The notes under the pieces: generated by a model
The model's database searches: none
What the model was told of the DNA's origin: nothing
What the model saw: the letters and a program-made list of their open reading frames with translations, nothing else
Source of the DNA: Benthicola sp039584685
GTDB lineage: Bacteria > Gemmatimonadota > Gemmatimonadetes > Palauibacterales > Palauibacteraceae
DNA length: 64,000 bases
Direction: 5' to 3'
NCBI GenBank assembly: GCA_039584685.1
Contig: JBDGXI010000007.1
Coordinates: forward strand, 9,121 to 73,120
Made by a program: the position numbers and the translations under genes
Shown here: piece by piece, positions 17,444 through 25,272 of the stretch
How positions within the stretch are numbered: the first letter of the stretch is position 1
Layout of the letters: the number at the start of each line of letters is the position of its first letter

Positions 17444-18211
17444 GTGTCCGGCTCCCCCCCGGCACGTGAGTGGTTTCGGGACTGGTTCGGCGAGGAATAC
17501 CTGGCCCTGTACCCGCATCGGGACGAGAAGGAGGCGCGGGATGCGGTGAACCTGTTCCACCGGATCTACTCCGGGGCACCCGGGTCGCGGCTCCTGGACC
17601 TGGCCTGCGGGGGCGGCCGACATCTGCGTGCACTGCGGACAACCGGATTCGACGCGATGGGGCTCGATCTATCGAGCACCCTGTTGCGATCCGCTCGTTC
17701 GGCCGCTCCCGGGGAACTGCTGGTGCGCGGAGACATGCGCCGGCTCCCGTTCGCCCGGGGCTCCTTCGGCGGACTGACCAGCTTCTTCACTTCGTTCGGG
17801 TATTTTGCGGATGCGTCGGACGACCAGGACGTGCTTCGCGAGATTTCTCGTGTGTTGAGCCCGGGCGGCTTGTTCATGCTCGATTTCCTCAATGCTGCGC
17901 GGGTGAGGGCCGAGCTTGTGGCGGAGGACTCTCGCGAGGTAAACGGGAATCGTATCGTTCAGTTACGGAGGATCTCCGAAGCCGTGGTCGTGAAGCGAAT
18001 ACGTGTCGAACCGATCTCCGGGGGGGCGTCGCGGGAATTCGAGGAGCGGGTCCGTCTCTACTCACCCCAGGAACTCGCGGCACTGCTCGCCGAAGTCGGC
18101 CTCGTCACCGAGCATCGGTTTGGAGACTACGAGGGCGCGAAGTTCGTCCCCGAGTCTCCCCGCCTGATTCTGGCCGGTCGTCTGCACACGCCCGAGGAGT
18201 CGATCTCGTGA
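17444..18211 (+). CDS. Class I SAM-dependent methyltransferase, substrate unknown
   Basis: 255-residue Rossmann methyltransferase. Seen: motif I LLDLACGGGRHL (about 44-55), the acidic end of strand 2 (GLDLS), RLPFARGSFGGLTSFFTSFGYF as motif IV, and LSPGGLFMLDFLN as the post-motif. The start is uncertain: AAGGAGG lies directly against ATG 17438 but 6 bases before GTG 17444, so GTG is preferred. It overlaps bshC by 4 bases (GTGA). Co-translation with bshC is common for this kind of methyltransferase in bacillithiol-making phyla, but no role follows from the sequence. Confidence 0.8.
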   Translation: MSGSPPAREWFRDWFGEEYLALYPHRDEKEARDAVNLFHRIYSGAPGSRLLDLACGGGRHLRALRTTGFDAMGLDLSSTLLRSARSAAPGELLVRGDMRRLPFARGSFGGLTSFFTSFGYFADASDDQDVLREISRVLSPGGLFMLDFLNAARVRAELVAEDSREVNGNRIVQLRRISEAVVVKRIRVEPISGGASREFEERVRLYSPQELAALLAEVGLVTEHRFGDYEGAKFVPESPRLILAGRLHTPEESIS

Positions 18212-19836
18212 CCCGATTGCACCTCGAACCGGAGGGCATCGCCTCCCCCGGGGGCCTTGTTTCGGATCTACTGGAGGGCGAGCCGGGCGCTCTGGGCTTG
18301 TTTCCCGCAGCCGTCTTCCAGCAGCCCGCGGCGCTGCGGGCCCCAGTGAGAGCACCTGGATCCCCCCTGAGCTCCGCGGCGTTCCATTGTCCGTCACCGG
18401 AGGCGAGTGAACGACTGGAGCGAGTGCTCGCGGGCGGTGGCCTGGTCGTCACCACGGGGCAGCAGCCGCAGCTGTTCGGTGGACCGCTGTACGTGCTCTA
18501 CAAGGCGCTGACCGCCGTACGGGCCGCCATGGATGTCGAACGCCGGCTTGGCAGTCCGTGCCTGGCCGTGTTCTGGGTCGCCGCGGACGACCATGATTGG
18601 GAAGAGGTGGCCTCCGTTGGATACCTGGACCGGGAAGAGCAATGGCGTCGGCTCGCCATCGTAGCATCGCCTGACCGAGCCGGGCGCCCGGTCGGTCCTT
18701 CACCGCTTCCGCCCGAGATCTTCGATCGGATCCGGGAGTTCATCGGGGCCATTGAAGTCCACGAAGCGGGGCAGAGGTGGCTGGACCTCCTGAGAGAGCA
18801 GTATGTCCCCGGCCGCTCGTTCACCGATGCCTTTGTCGGCACGGTGGCGCCGTGGATGGGTAGACTGCCGATTGCCTTTCTCGACTCGGCTCACCCGGAG
18901 GTGAGACGCGCCGCGTCACCCTTCGTTCAGAGAGTCATCGAGGAGCGGGGCACTGTGGACGACGCACTCGTGAGAGGGACCGCTGTGGTCACTGAGGCCG
19001 GCTATCCAGTGCAACTCACGCATCTCGGCGGGGCGGTCCCGCTGTTTCGCGAAGGGAGCGCAGGGAGGTACCGCCTGCGAGGGAGGTCAGGCCCCGTTCA
19101 GATCGACGGCGAGAGGTCGAGGTCGGTGTCCGACCTGTTGGCTGAGGCGGCGTCCGAGCCCGAACGGTTCAGCCCGTCCGCCGCCCTCCGTCCGGCCCTG
19201 GAGTCCTGGCTCCTCCCTGTGCAGGCCACGGTCCTTGGGCCCGGGGAGATCGCCTACTGGGCTCAGCTCGGTCCTGCGTTCGAGACATTGGAGGTGCCCA
19301 TGCCCGCTATCCTGCCACGCGACTCGTGGCGGGTGGTGGAGCCACGCGTCGCCCGACTCCTCGCGAAGACCGGAGTCACCGCAGACGACCTGCGCGATGG
19401 AGGTTCTGCAGCCGCAGCTGACCTGGTGCAGCGGAGCCGGCCGGGCTCGGTAGAGGAATCCCTTCAGCGCCTCGAGGACCAGGTGGACGGTAGGTTCGCC
19501 GCCCTGGACGAGACGGCCGCGAGGGACCTGCCCGGCCTGCGGCCTGCCGTCGGCAAGAGTCGGAGCCAGGTACTCTCCAGTCTTCAGTCCCTGCGCAAGT
19601 TACTGGACCGCATGACCCGAGAGCGTGAGCAGACGAGCCTCGGTCAGCTGCGACGCGCGGCGGCTAACCTGTATCCGAACGGGAGACCGCAGGAACGGTC
19701 CCTGGCCACCTATGTATACCTGGCACGGCACGGAGTCGGCATTCTGGAGGCCGCTCTCGCGGCGGCGTCTCTTCCGCCACCGCGAGAGGAGGGATCGTCC
19801 GGTGACGGCGTTGCTGGCGGTACTGCCGCGGAGTAG
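18208..19836 (+). CDS. bshC: BshC, putative cysteine-adding enzyme of bacillithiol synthesis
   Basis: 542 residues, family length. BshC is assigned to the last step of bacillithiol synthesis, adding Cys to GlcN-malate. Seen: the core TGQQPQLFGGPLYVLYKA (about 85-102), AADDHDWEEV (about 129-138), EVRRAA..FVQRVIEE, and a long C-terminal coiled coil (about 420-500). GTG 18208 overlaps the methyltransferase stop; the frame is open much further upstream, but that stretch is the antisense-like shadow of the methyltransferase gene. bshA and bshB are not in the window. Presence implies bacillithiol as the low-molecular thiol of this diderm. Confidence 0.9.
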   Translation: MTRLHLEPEGIASPGGLVSDLLEGEPGALGLFPAAVFQQPAALRAPVRAPGSPLSSAAFHCPSPEASERLERVLAGGGLVVTTGQQPQLFGGPLYVLYKALTAVRAAMDVERRLGSPCLAVFWVAADDHDWEEVASVGYLDREEQWRRLAIVASPDRAGRPVGPSPLPPEIFDRIREFIGAIEVHEAGQRWLDLLREQYVPGRSFTDAFVGTVAPWMGRLPIAFLDSAHPEVRRAASPFVQRVIEERGTVDDALVRGTAVVTEAGYPVQLTHLGGAVPLFREGSAGRYRLRGRSGPVQIDGERSRSVSDLLAEAASEPERFSPSAALRPALESWLLPVQATVLGPGEIAYWAQLGPAFETLEVPMPAILPRDSWRVVEPRVARLLAKTGVTADDLRDGGSAAAADLVQRSRPGSVEESLQRLEDQVDGRFAALDETAARDLPGLRPAVGKSRSQVLSSLQSLRKLLDRMTREREQTSLGQLRRAAANLYPNGRPQERSLATYVYLARHGVGILEAALAAASLPPPREEGSSGDGVAGGTAAE

Positions 19837-19895
19837 GTTAGCCAGCGTTCGGTGGCCGCGCTCTGTGGCGCGGCACTCCGTCTTACTCTCGACAG

Positions 19896-20180
19896 GTGGT
19901 GGGCGTGCATTGGGCCGTAATCATCGGTCTTGTCCTCATGATTCCGATCCTCGCGATCGTACTGGATTCATCGGTGGGGCAGGCACTGGCGAACCGCATC
20001 GCCCGGGGCGTAGAGGAAGGTAAGTCCCCCGAGATGGAGTCGCGCGTTGGCGAGCTGGAAGCGGAAGTGAAGTACCTGAGCGAGAGCATGGAGAGTCTCC
20101 GGGAGGAGACGGAGTTCGTGCGTCGACTCATCGAGGGGGCCGACGAGGGCGGCGCTACCCGCCTCGGGCCGGGTGACTGA
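19896..20180 (+). CDS. Small membrane-anchored coiled-coil protein
   Basis: 94 residues with no family I can name. Residues 5-24 form a membrane helix (WAVIIGLVLMIPILAIVLD); residues about 45-80 form a strongly charged heptad coiled coil (ESRVGELEAEVKYLSESMESL); the tail is Gly/Asp-rich. Layout resembles PspB-like proteins, without enough similarity to claim it. Three GTG codons (19896, 19899, 19905) could start it. A promoter or ribosome site in the 59-base gap after bshC is not obvious apart from a weak AGGTGG. Its stop overlaps the murJ GTG start by 8 bases, so it is likely translated with murJ. Confidence 0.65.
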   Translation: MVGVHWAVIIGLVLMIPILAIVLDSSVGQALANRIARGVEEGKSPEMESRVGELEAEVKYLSESMESLREETEFVRRLIEGADEGGATRLGPGD

Positions 20181-21546
20181 CAGGCCGCCTGCCGCCAATG
20201 ACGCTTCCGGTCTCCCGCCCCAGGAGCACCGGCTGACGTCATCTCGCTTCCGACCGGCGACGGCCGTCGCCTCGGGAATCCTTCTGAGTCGGCTGACGGG
20301 CCTGGCTCGAGATATGGCCGTCGCGGCATTCCTGGGTACCAACCTGCTGGCCGACGCGTACTGGGCCGCGATCAAGATCCCGAACATCATTCGCAATCTC
20401 CTCGGTGAGGGAACTCTCTCCGCAGCCTTCGTACCGGTGTACTCGGAATCGCTGCAGACGCATGGCGAGTCGTCTCCCCAGGCCGCCAGGCTGGCATCTT
20501 CGGTACTCGGAATCGTACTGACTGCGGCCGTGGTGCTGAGCAGCCTCGGCGTCATCCTTGCGCCGTGGATCACCGATCTCGTGATGTTGGGCGCCGACGA
20601 GGAGCCCCGTCGGATCACCACCGAGCTGGTGCGCATCCTGTTCCCGATGTCCGGGACGCTGATCGTGGCAGCCTGGTTTCTCGGGGTCCTCAACAGCCAC
20701 GGGAAGTTCTTCCTTCCCTTCGTGGCGCCCACGATCTGGAACGTGTGTCAGATCGTCGGCCTGTTCGCCGCGCGGGCCGCGGGTAGCGACCGATTCGCCC
20801 ACGCCCTGGCGTGGTCCGCGCTCGTGGGAAGCGTGCTTCAGGTCGCGATTCAGATCCCCGTCGCTCGCCGCCTCGTCGGATCACTCCGCCCGAAAGCGTC
20901 CTGGAGCTGGGAGCCGGTTCGACGCGTGGTTCGCAACACGTTGCCCGTAATCTCGAGCCAGGGGATCTTTCAGATCTCGACACTGGTGGACATTTCCCTG
21001 GCTACTCTGGTGGGAACCAGCGCGATGTCGGCGTTGGGGTACTCCCAGCGCCTGATGTATCTCCCGATCAGCCTCTTCGGAATCGCCGTCGCGGCAGCCG
21101 CCTTGCCTGACATGTCCAGGGAGGCCACGGCGGCCCGACTGAAGCCGCGCCTGGTGAACGGGTTCTTCCAGATTCTCTTCTTCGTGCTCCCGGCCGCGGT
21201 GTGCTTCCTGATCTTCGGAGACCTGATCGTGCGGGTGATCTACCAGCGTGGCGCATTCTCCGAGACGAGCACGGTTCTCGTGGCGGCGGTGCTCGGAACC
21301 TACGCGCTCGGGCTGGTCGCCTCCAGCTCCCAGAAGCTGTTCGCCAGTGGCTTTCACGCCCTCCAGGACACCCGCACTCCGATGCTGCTCGCGGCGGTGT
21401 CCGTCACGATCGGCATCGGCCTGGCGATCGCCTTCACGCTCGTCGCCCGGTCTCGCCTGCCGGTCGCCTACCGGCCGTACGCCGCGATGGGAATCGCGTT
21501 GGGCTGGAGCGACAGCTCGGCGGTCTGTTCGACGGGCAGGCATTGA
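20173..21546 (+). CDS. murJ: MurJ lipid II flippase, frame broken near the 3' end
   Basis: MOP-superfamily flippase moving lipid II across the inner membrane. Seen: N-terminal LLSRLTGLARD (about 36-46), NIIRNLLGEGTLSAAFVPVY (about 75-94) and many membrane helices; this matches MurJ through about residue 443. After GIALGWS the frame runs into an unrelated DSSAVCSTGRH and stops at 21546. The expected last two helices are found in shifted frames up to 21738. GTG 20173 is used because no ATG lies near the family start. As MurJ is normally essential, a sequence or assembly fault is at least as likely as a real lesion. Confidence 0.85.
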   Translation: MTDRPPAANDASGLPPQEHRLTSSRFRPATAVASGILLSRLTGLARDMAVAAFLGTNLLADAYWAAIKIPNIIRNLLGEGTLSAAFVPVYSESLQTHGESSPQAARLASSVLGIVLTAAVVLSSLGVILAPWITDLVMLGADEEPRRITTELVRILFPMSGTLIVAAWFLGVLNSHGKFFLPFVAPTIWNVCQIVGLFAARAAGSDRFAHALAWSALVGSVLQVAIQIPVARRLVGSLRPKASWSWEPVRRVVRNTLPVISSQGIFQISTLVDISLATLVGTSAMSALGYSQRLMYLPISLFGIAVAAAALPDMSREATAARLKPRLVNGFFQILFFVLPAAVCFLIFGDLIVRVIYQRGAFSETSTVLVAAVLGTYALGLVASSSQKLFASGFHALQDTRTPMLLAAVSVTIGIGLAIAFTLVARSRLPVAYRPYAAMGIALGWSDSSAVCSTGRH

Positions 21547-21738
21547 GGGCCGCGGGACGCCTGGCCGCAGCCGCCGGCCTGGCAGCACTCGCCGCAACGG
21601 CCACCCGTGCGTGGATCGGGGTGCACTGGCAGGGCGCCGGCTTCCTCCATGACCTGGGCCTCCTGCTGCTCATACCTCCTCATTGCGCGCCGCCCACCCG
21701 TCGTCCTGCCCGAGGAAGGTCGGTCGGGTGAGCACTGA
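21500..21738 (+). pseudogene. murJ: Displaced 3' end of murJ (last helices, two frame changes)
   Basis: From about 21508 the murJ-like sequence continues one frame over (RQLGGLFDGQALRAAGRL, then a hydrophobic helix AAAAGLAALAAT, and HDLGLLLL), and from about 21673 it returns to the first frame as YLLIARRPPVVLPEEG, ending at TGA 21736-21738. Both stop positions near 21730-21738 abut the uvrC start in the overlap style of this genome, which shows the gene once ended here. About 15-20 residues of the penultimate helix seem to be missing at the first break. Judged by eye against the general MurJ layout. Confidence 0.6.
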
Positions 21739-22771
21739 GCGTCTCGAAGCGGAATTGAAGGCGCTTCCCAATCGTCCGGGAGTGTACCTGTTTCGTGGTG
21801 ACGACGGAGAGATCCTGTACGTCGGTAAGGCGACCTCGCTCCGGAGCCGGGTGCGCAGCTACTTCGGTAGGGGAGGCGATCGGTCGTTCAAGCTGCGGGA
21901 GCTTTCTCGCCGCACGGCGTCCGTGGAGACGTTCGTCGTGGGATCATCGGCAGAGGCCCTTCTTCTCGAGTCGAACCTCATCAAGGAGCACGCACCGAAG
22001 TTCAACATCCAGCTCAGGGACGACAAGACGTTTCCGTACGTCAAGGTGACCGTGCACGAGCCTTTTCCGCGGGTCCTGGTGACCCGGCGCCTCGTACGGG
22101 ACGGATCGCGCTACTTCGGTCCTTTCACGGACGTCGGGGCCATGCGGCGCGCCCTGAGGATGATTCGGCACATGTTTACCGTGCGAAGCTGCCATTACGA
22201 TCTTCCGCGCGATGCCCCGGACCGACCGTGTCTCGATTACTTCATCGATCGGTGCCGGGCCCCATGCGTGGGGCGGCAGACACAGGCCGAATACCGCGAA
22301 ATGATCGAGAGGATCCTGAAGATCCTCTCCGGACGGACGGGCCGCCTCAGGCGAGAGGTCCAGAGCCAGATGCGGGAGGCCGCTGAAGGACTCGACTTCG
22401 AGCGGGCGGCCGAGCTCCGGGACGTCCTCCGCGGCCTGGAATCCCTGGAGAAGCGTCAGACATCGATCGACTTCAGAGGCGGTGACCGGGACGTCCTGGG
22501 ATTTCCTGCAGATCGGCCAGGGAGTGGACGACGTGTCAGCCCTTACTTCAGCGGCGATCAAGGGTGTGTATCTGAGGCGGGACGATCTCCCTGCCGAGCT
22601 GGTCGTCCCGGCCGACTTCGAGGATCGCGAACTGGTCGAGTCGGTGCTTTCCGAGCGGCGGGGATCAGCCTTTCACATCCTGGTCCCCCAGCGCGGGCTG
22701 AAACGACGACTCGTGGAGCTGGCGGAAGGCAACGCGGGTCGCATCCTGGCAGAGCGAGCGCAAAGCGATGA
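21728..22771 (+). CDS. uvrC: UvrC excinuclease subunit, N-terminal part (frame broken)
   Basis: Nucleotide excision repair nuclease that cuts both sides of the lesion. This part holds the GIY-YIG domain (RPGVYLFR...ILYVGKATSLRSRVRSYF, about 14-45), the Cys cluster region (CLDYFIDRCRAPCVG) and the UVR motif (AAEGLDFERAAELRD, near 218-232). Family likeness stops after GGDRDVLGF (codon about 258); the rest of this frame to 22771 is Arg/Gly-rich nonsense. GTG 21728 overlaps the end of murJ. The remainder of UvrC is in the next frame, so about 25 residues around the junction at 22497-22505 look lost. Confidence 0.85.
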   Translation: MSTERLEAELKALPNRPGVYLFRGDDGEILYVGKATSLRSRVRSYFGRGGDRSFKLRELSRRTASVETFVVGSSAEALLLESNLIKEHAPKFNIQLRDDKTFPYVKVTVHEPFPRVLVTRRLVRDGSRYFGPFTDVGAMRRALRMIRHMFTVRSCHYDLPRDAPDRPCLDYFIDRCRAPCVGRQTQAEYREMIERILKILSGRTGRLRREVQSQMREAAEGLDFERAAELRDVLRGLESLEKRQTSIDFRGGDRDVLGFPADRPGSGRRVSPYFSGDQGCVSEAGRSPCRAGRPGRLRGSRTGRVGAFRAAGISLSHPGPPARAETTTRGAGGRQRGSHPGRASAKR

Positions 22772-23495
22772 AGAAGGACCCGGAACGACGGCGGCGCCAC
22801 CGGCGGCAAGAGAGTTGGCAGTGGCTCTCGGCCTGGAATGCCCTCCGCGTGACCTGACCTGCTTCGACATCTCGACCCTCAGCGGCCGAGACTCCGTCGG
22901 AAGCGCCGTATGGCTGCGGGATGGAGTCCCCCGGAAGAAGGAGTACAGGCGCTTCCGGATTCGTGAGACGGCGGACGGCAAGACCGACGACTACTCGATG
23001 ATGCAGGAGGTCGTGGGAAGGTACTTCGCCCGGCGGGTGAAGGAGGGCGATCCGATCCCCGACCTGGTGGTCATCGACGGAGGGAAGGGCCAGCTCGGCG
23101 CTGCCCTTCACGCCATGGAGAGCGCCGGTGTATCAGATATTCCCGTGATCTCCCTCGCGAAGCGGGAGGAGGAGGTCTTTGTGCCGGGAGTTACTGAGCC
23201 ACTGCGTCTCGAACGCCGGAGCGGGGGCCTGCGCTGGCTGCAGCGCGCCCGGGACGAAGCCCACCGGTTCGCCGTCGACTACAACCGCAATCTGCGCCGT
23301 CGGCGCACCCTGCGCTCCCGCCTCTCCGAGATTCCTGGCGTCGGTCCGACTCGCGAGAAGGATCTTCTACGGAAGTTCGGCAGCGTACAGGCGATTCGGA
23401 AGGCCAGGGCCGAAGATCTGGCTAGCGTTCGCGGCGTTGGTCAGGCGACGGCCAGCCGGATTCTCGCGGCGCTTTCGGAAGACGAGGCCGGCTAG
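22482..23495 (+). CDS. uvrC: UvrC excinuclease subunit, C-terminal part (shifted frame)
   Basis: Reads from DFLQIGQGVDDVSALT (about 22500) to the natural end. It has the linker LRRDDLPAEL and VPQRGLKRRLVELAEGNA, the RNase H-like endonuclease domain (CFDISTLSGRDSVGSAVW, DLVVIDGGKGQL) and the tandem helix-hairpin-helix end (IPGVGPTREKDLLRKFGS, VRGVGQATASRI). The GTG at 22482 is only the first start in this frame, not a likely true start: natural UvrC is one chain with the part above. Added lengths give about 588 residues, near but below the usual 600-610. Real function depends on whether the break is genuine. Confidence 0.82.
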   Translation: MTGTSWDFLQIGQGVDDVSALTSAAIKGVYLRRDDLPAELVVPADFEDRELVESVLSERRGSAFHILVPQRGLKRRLVELAEGNAGRILAERAQSDEEGPGTTAAPPAARELAVALGLECPPRDLTCFDISTLSGRDSVGSAVWLRDGVPRKKEYRRFRIRETADGKTDDYSMMQEVVGRYFARRVKEGDPIPDLVVIDGGKGQLGAALHAMESAGVSDIPVISLAKREEEVFVPGVTEPLRLERRSGGLRWLQRARDEAHRFAVDYNRNLRRRRTLRSRLSEIPGVGPTREKDLLRKFGSVQAIRKARAEDLASVRGVGQATASRILAALSEDEAG

Positions 23496-23621
23496 GGCGC
23501 GGTGAGAGCTAGCCCGTCTCCTGTCTCACGACAGGAAACATGCGTACCCGTTTCGCGTAGTAGAGGAGTCAGGGCTTGCCGCGGTTCACTCACGGTGACA
23601 GGATGGCCCCGACGGTTCAGG

Positions 23622-23649
23622 CCGGAGCCTCCGTGCGGAGGAGTTCCGG
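23622..23649. repeat. Two-tier inverted repeat downstream of uvrC
   Basis: CCGGA and CCTCCG pair with CGGAGG and TCCGG around a 2-base loop, giving 11 paired bases with a small internal bulge. It lies 126 bases past the uvrC stop and 76 before the next gene. There is no T tract, so it is not a textbook terminator. A weaker 6-bp hairpin (CCTGTC, loop TCAC, GACAGG) sits at 23520-23535 right after uvrC. The 229-base spacer holds no credible gene. Confidence 0.4.
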
Positions 23650-23681
23650 GACTCGCGAAAAGGTCGCCATATCAAGGACGT

Positions 23682-23709
23682 TTGGCCCAGTGAGTCGCTT
23701 GCGAATAAG
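23682..23709 (+). promoter_or_regulatory. Weak sigma-70-like promoter candidate for the TPR gene
   Basis: TTGGCC (23682-23687) and AATAAG (23704-23709) are 16 bases apart. Both boxes match the consensus at 4 of 6 positions. A transcript would start only about 10 bases before the ATG at 23725 and barely include the GAGG at 23716-23719. Low certainty. Confidence 0.25.
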
Positions 23710-23724
23710 ACACTTGAGGTAATC

Positions 23725-25071
23725 ATGCTCAGAACTTGGTTGAGACTTGGAATCGCGGCGTTTTCGATCGCGGCTTTCGGCCTCCCGGCGCACCTGTTCG
23801 CCCAGGACTGCGCCGAGAAAGGGAACCAGCACACGCGCAGCGCTGACGTGGAACTCAGTTATGCGGCGCGACGCGACGATCCGCAGCCGAAGGAAAAGCG
23901 GTATGCCCGGGCGATCGAGAAGCTCGAGCCTACGCTCGCCGATGATGATACGCCGGCGCGGGCCTACCTTCTCGCCGCGCAGGCCTACCTGGGACTTCGC
24001 GATTACGCCGGAGCCGACTCGATGTTGACAAAGCTCACCTCGGTCGCGCCCGCCTGCACCGACCTGGTGAACGAGGCGCGGTTCAATGCATGGGTGCCTC
24101 TGTACAACATGGGAATCAACGCTTTGCGGGCCAACGACCAGGCGGGAGCCCTGGATGCGTTCCTGCAGGCGAACGTGATCTACGCCGACTCTCGCTCCCT
24201 CACAAACGCCGCTAACATCTATCAGAGGCAGGAGGAGAACGCGCGGGCGATGGAGCTGTACGAGCAGGCCCTGGCGCTCGGCGGTGATCCGGAGATGGTC
24301 CGTGCGGCCAGCATCAACCTGGCGGAGCTTTTGCGGATCGACGGGCGGGATGAGGAAGCACTGGCCATCTACTCGGACTACGCTGCCGAGCATCCCGAAG
24401 ATGTCCTGGGTTTGCTCAATTATGCCGTCGCCTTGATGGACGCCGGAGAGGAGGAGCCCGCGCAGCAGTTGTTCGCAGATCTGCTCATGCGAGACGACCT
24501 GAGCTTCAGGCAATGGTCTCAGGTCGGGATCGGACTGTACCGGGCCCAGAACTTCGAGCAGGCGGCCGAGGCCTTCGAAAGGGCGCACGAGCTGAACTCG
24601 CTGAACAAGGAGACGATGGAGAACCTGGCTAACACGTACTACCAGGCGAAGCGTTACGCGGATCTCCTCCCCCTGGCAGACGAGCTGGTCGATCGCTACC
24701 CGTTCGAATCCATCAACTACAACCTCCTGGCCAACGCTCACAGGGAGCTCGACGATCCGGAGGCCGCGCTGGCGGTGCTGGAGATCCGGGACGGCCTGGA
24801 GTTCGAGTTCCTCCGCTCACAGCTCGCCGCGACCGGGGAGGGCATGTACAGCGTGGAGGGGCAGGTCATGAACAAGAGCGGAGCTGCGGGTTCGGAGATC
24901 ACCGTCCCGATCCAGCTGCTGGACGAACAGGGGCAAGTCGTGATCAGCGAAGACCTGCTGCTCGCGCTCCCGGCCGAGGGAGAGGCGTCGTCCTTCCTCG
25001 TGGAGTTCGAGATCGAGGAGCCGGTGTCAGGCTTCCGGTATAGCCCGGGCGGCAGCGCCAGCGACTCCTGA
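23725..25071 (+). CDS. Exported tetratricopeptide-repeat protein
   Basis: 448 residues. Seen: signal peptide (about 1-27, ending LFAQ before DCAEK), then TPR-like helical pairs over about 50-370 (for example AKRYADLLPLADELVDRYP, NFEQAAEAFERAHELN), and a C-terminal strand-rich domain of about 75 residues (YSVEGQVMNKSG... to VEFEIEEPVSGFRY) resembling an Ig-like fold. Probably periplasmic or outer-membrane associated and used for protein contacts; no catalytic motif. ATG 23725 has GAGG 5 bases before it. It appears to be its own transcription unit, with a hairpin before and a terminator-like hairpin after it. No specific family recognised. Confidence 0.8.
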   Translation: MLRTWLRLGIAAFSIAAFGLPAHLFAQDCAEKGNQHTRSADVELSYAARRDDPQPKEKRYARAIEKLEPTLADDDTPARAYLLAAQAYLGLRDYAGADSMLTKLTSVAPACTDLVNEARFNAWVPLYNMGINALRANDQAGALDAFLQANVIYADSRSLTNAANIYQRQEENARAMELYEQALALGGDPEMVRAASINLAELLRIDGRDEEALAIYSDYAAEHPEDVLGLLNYAVALMDAGEEEPAQQLFADLLMRDDLSFRQWSQVGIGLYRAQNFEQAAEAFERAHELNSLNKETMENLANTYYQAKRYADLLPLADELVDRYPFESINYNLLANAHRELDDPEAALAVLEIRDGLEFEFLRSQLAATGEGMYSVEGQVMNKSGAAGSEITVPIQLLDEQGQVVISEDLLLALPAEGEASSFLVEFEIEEPVSGFRYSPGGSASDS

Positions 25072-25090
25072 ACCAACAACAGCCGTGGGG

Positions 25091-25121
25091 CGGGCGGGGA
25101 TCCGAGTCGGGTCTCCGCCCG
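25091..25121 (+). terminator. Hairpin terminator after the TPR gene
   Basis: CGGGCGGGGA (25091-25100) pairs with TCTCCGCCCG (25112-25121) over ten positions with one G-U, around an 11-base loop. It lies 19 bases after the stop and is followed by TCTTGG, a weak T run. Suits a GC-rich intrinsic terminator. Confidence 0.5.
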
Positions 25122-25166
25122 TCTTGGCATCTGCGGGTTATTCTCCGATGGCCGCAGGCGCCCGGG

Positions 25167-25195
25167 TTGGAGGCGCGACTCGGCACGGATATATT
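25167..25195 (+). promoter_or_regulatory. Sigma-70-like promoter upstream of the DUF512-der operon
   Basis: TTGGAG (25167-25172) and TATATT (25190-25195) are separated by exactly 17 bases. The -10 box matches 5 of 6 consensus positions and stands out in a GC-rich region. It would start a transcript with a leader of about 70 bases before GTG/ATG 25273, leading the block DUF512-der-plsY-gpsA-merR-surE-pcm-dedA. Confidence 0.55.
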
Positions 25196-25272
25196 GGCCG
25201 GCGCCACAGAGGCCGCCTCGCTCCTGCGGGCGGAGGGCCATCGGGCCCAGGGCTGACACAGAGGAACACGGA

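Noticed and set aside
17470..18207. Upstream extension of the bshC frame
   Set aside because: It covers the methyltransferase gene in another frame and lacks BshC likeness; GTG 18208 fits family length and overlap style.
23502..23693. 63-codon frame in the spacer after uvrC
   Set aside because: Arg/Pro/Ser-rich, no ribosome site, runs through two hairpins; looks like random open frame.
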